A stretch of 64,000 bases of DNA from assembly GCF_024397915.1 (NCBI RefSeq), contig NZ_CP073347.1, positions 4,216,001-4,280,000 of the forward strand, in the 5' to 3' direction. The notes below the pieces were generated by a model. It saw only the letters and a list, made by a program, of their open reading frames with translations, was not told the origin of the DNA and ran no database searches. The DNA is from Marinobacterium rhizophilum (lineage in GTDB: Bacteria > Pseudomonadota > Gammaproteobacteria > Pseudomonadales > Balneatricaceae). Below, one piece after another: positions 63,998 through 64,000 of the stretch. Position 1 is the stretch's first letter. Each line of letters starts with the position of its first letter. A program made the position numbers and the translations under genes.

Positions 63998-64000
63998 GCT

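Overview
The window looks like chromosome from a high-GC marine gammaproteobacterium. The 16S/23S sequence style and the housekeeping set (aceK, zapE, a Dps protein, a YacL/UPF0231 protein, DUF5062, ThiS) suggest an Oceanospirillales member, perhaps Marinobacterium-like. This is inferred by eye, without a database search.

Layout. 0-4.7 kb is a catabolic operon: the end of a probable TRAP-type substrate-binding protein, an M81 metallopeptidase, a D-threonine-aldolase-like PLP enzyme and a PfkB sugar kinase, followed by a DM13 protein. Two copies of a ~155-bp MITE-like repeat bracket it. 4.9-10.5 kb holds single genes: DUF3108, a cupredoxin-like protein, a TSUP permease, a PQQ-type aldose dehydrogenase, YacL, a CPXCG zinc protein and a nucleoside deoxyribosyltransferase-like protein. 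10.7-37.5 kb is one long minus-strand operon for an extracellular contractile injection system (eCIS). In transcription order it encodes sheath, tube, gp26-like zinc protein, a Pro-rich linker protein, DUF4255 cap, AAA+ ATPase, a small protein, CIS-tube adaptor, LysM protein, gpD-like hub, VgrG/gpV-like spike, gp25, two baseplate-J-like proteins, a gpI-like protein, a 1466-aa DUF6519 protein and two DUF4157 (eCIS core) proteins. The DUF4157 proteins are the likely cargo: one carries a second metallopeptidase motif, the other a C-terminal nuclease-like motif. No capsid, terminase, integrase or tail-fibre gene is visible. 38-47.5 kb carries a PspA-like/membrane-protein pair with a divergent XRE regulator, a YcbL-like hydrolase, dps, DUF502, zapE, pfkA and aceK. 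47.5-54 kb is an rRNA operon (16S, tRNA-Ile, tRNA-Ala, 23S, 5S) containing tRNA-Ile-like pseudo-copies and 5S debris. 54-64 kb has moaA, a SulP transporter, two membrane or periplasmic c-type cytochromes resembling thiosulfate dehydrogenase, a PhnD-like sensor next to a GGDEF-EAL protein, a DTW tRNA-modifying enzyme, a ThiG-like protein lacking expected active-site residues, and ThiS.

The most unusual signal is a recurring pattern I call gene-end echoes. At several gene junctions the last 30-180 nt of the upstream gene is repeated, usually fused to the start codon of the downstream gene. The result is one or more intact mini-ORFs (31-69 aa) that keep both the Shine-Dalgarno sequence and the stop/start overlap. 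The clearest case is three consecutive mini-ORFs between the eCIS LysM and hub genes. Others lie between the two baseplate-J genes, between the M81 and PLP-enzyme genes, and probably between DUF4255 and the ATPase. The TSUP 3' end, tRNA-Ile and 5S show related partial copies. This looks like a history of tandem duplication followed by internal deletion, with selection keeping operon translation coupled. Whether the mini-proteins are made or useful is unknown.
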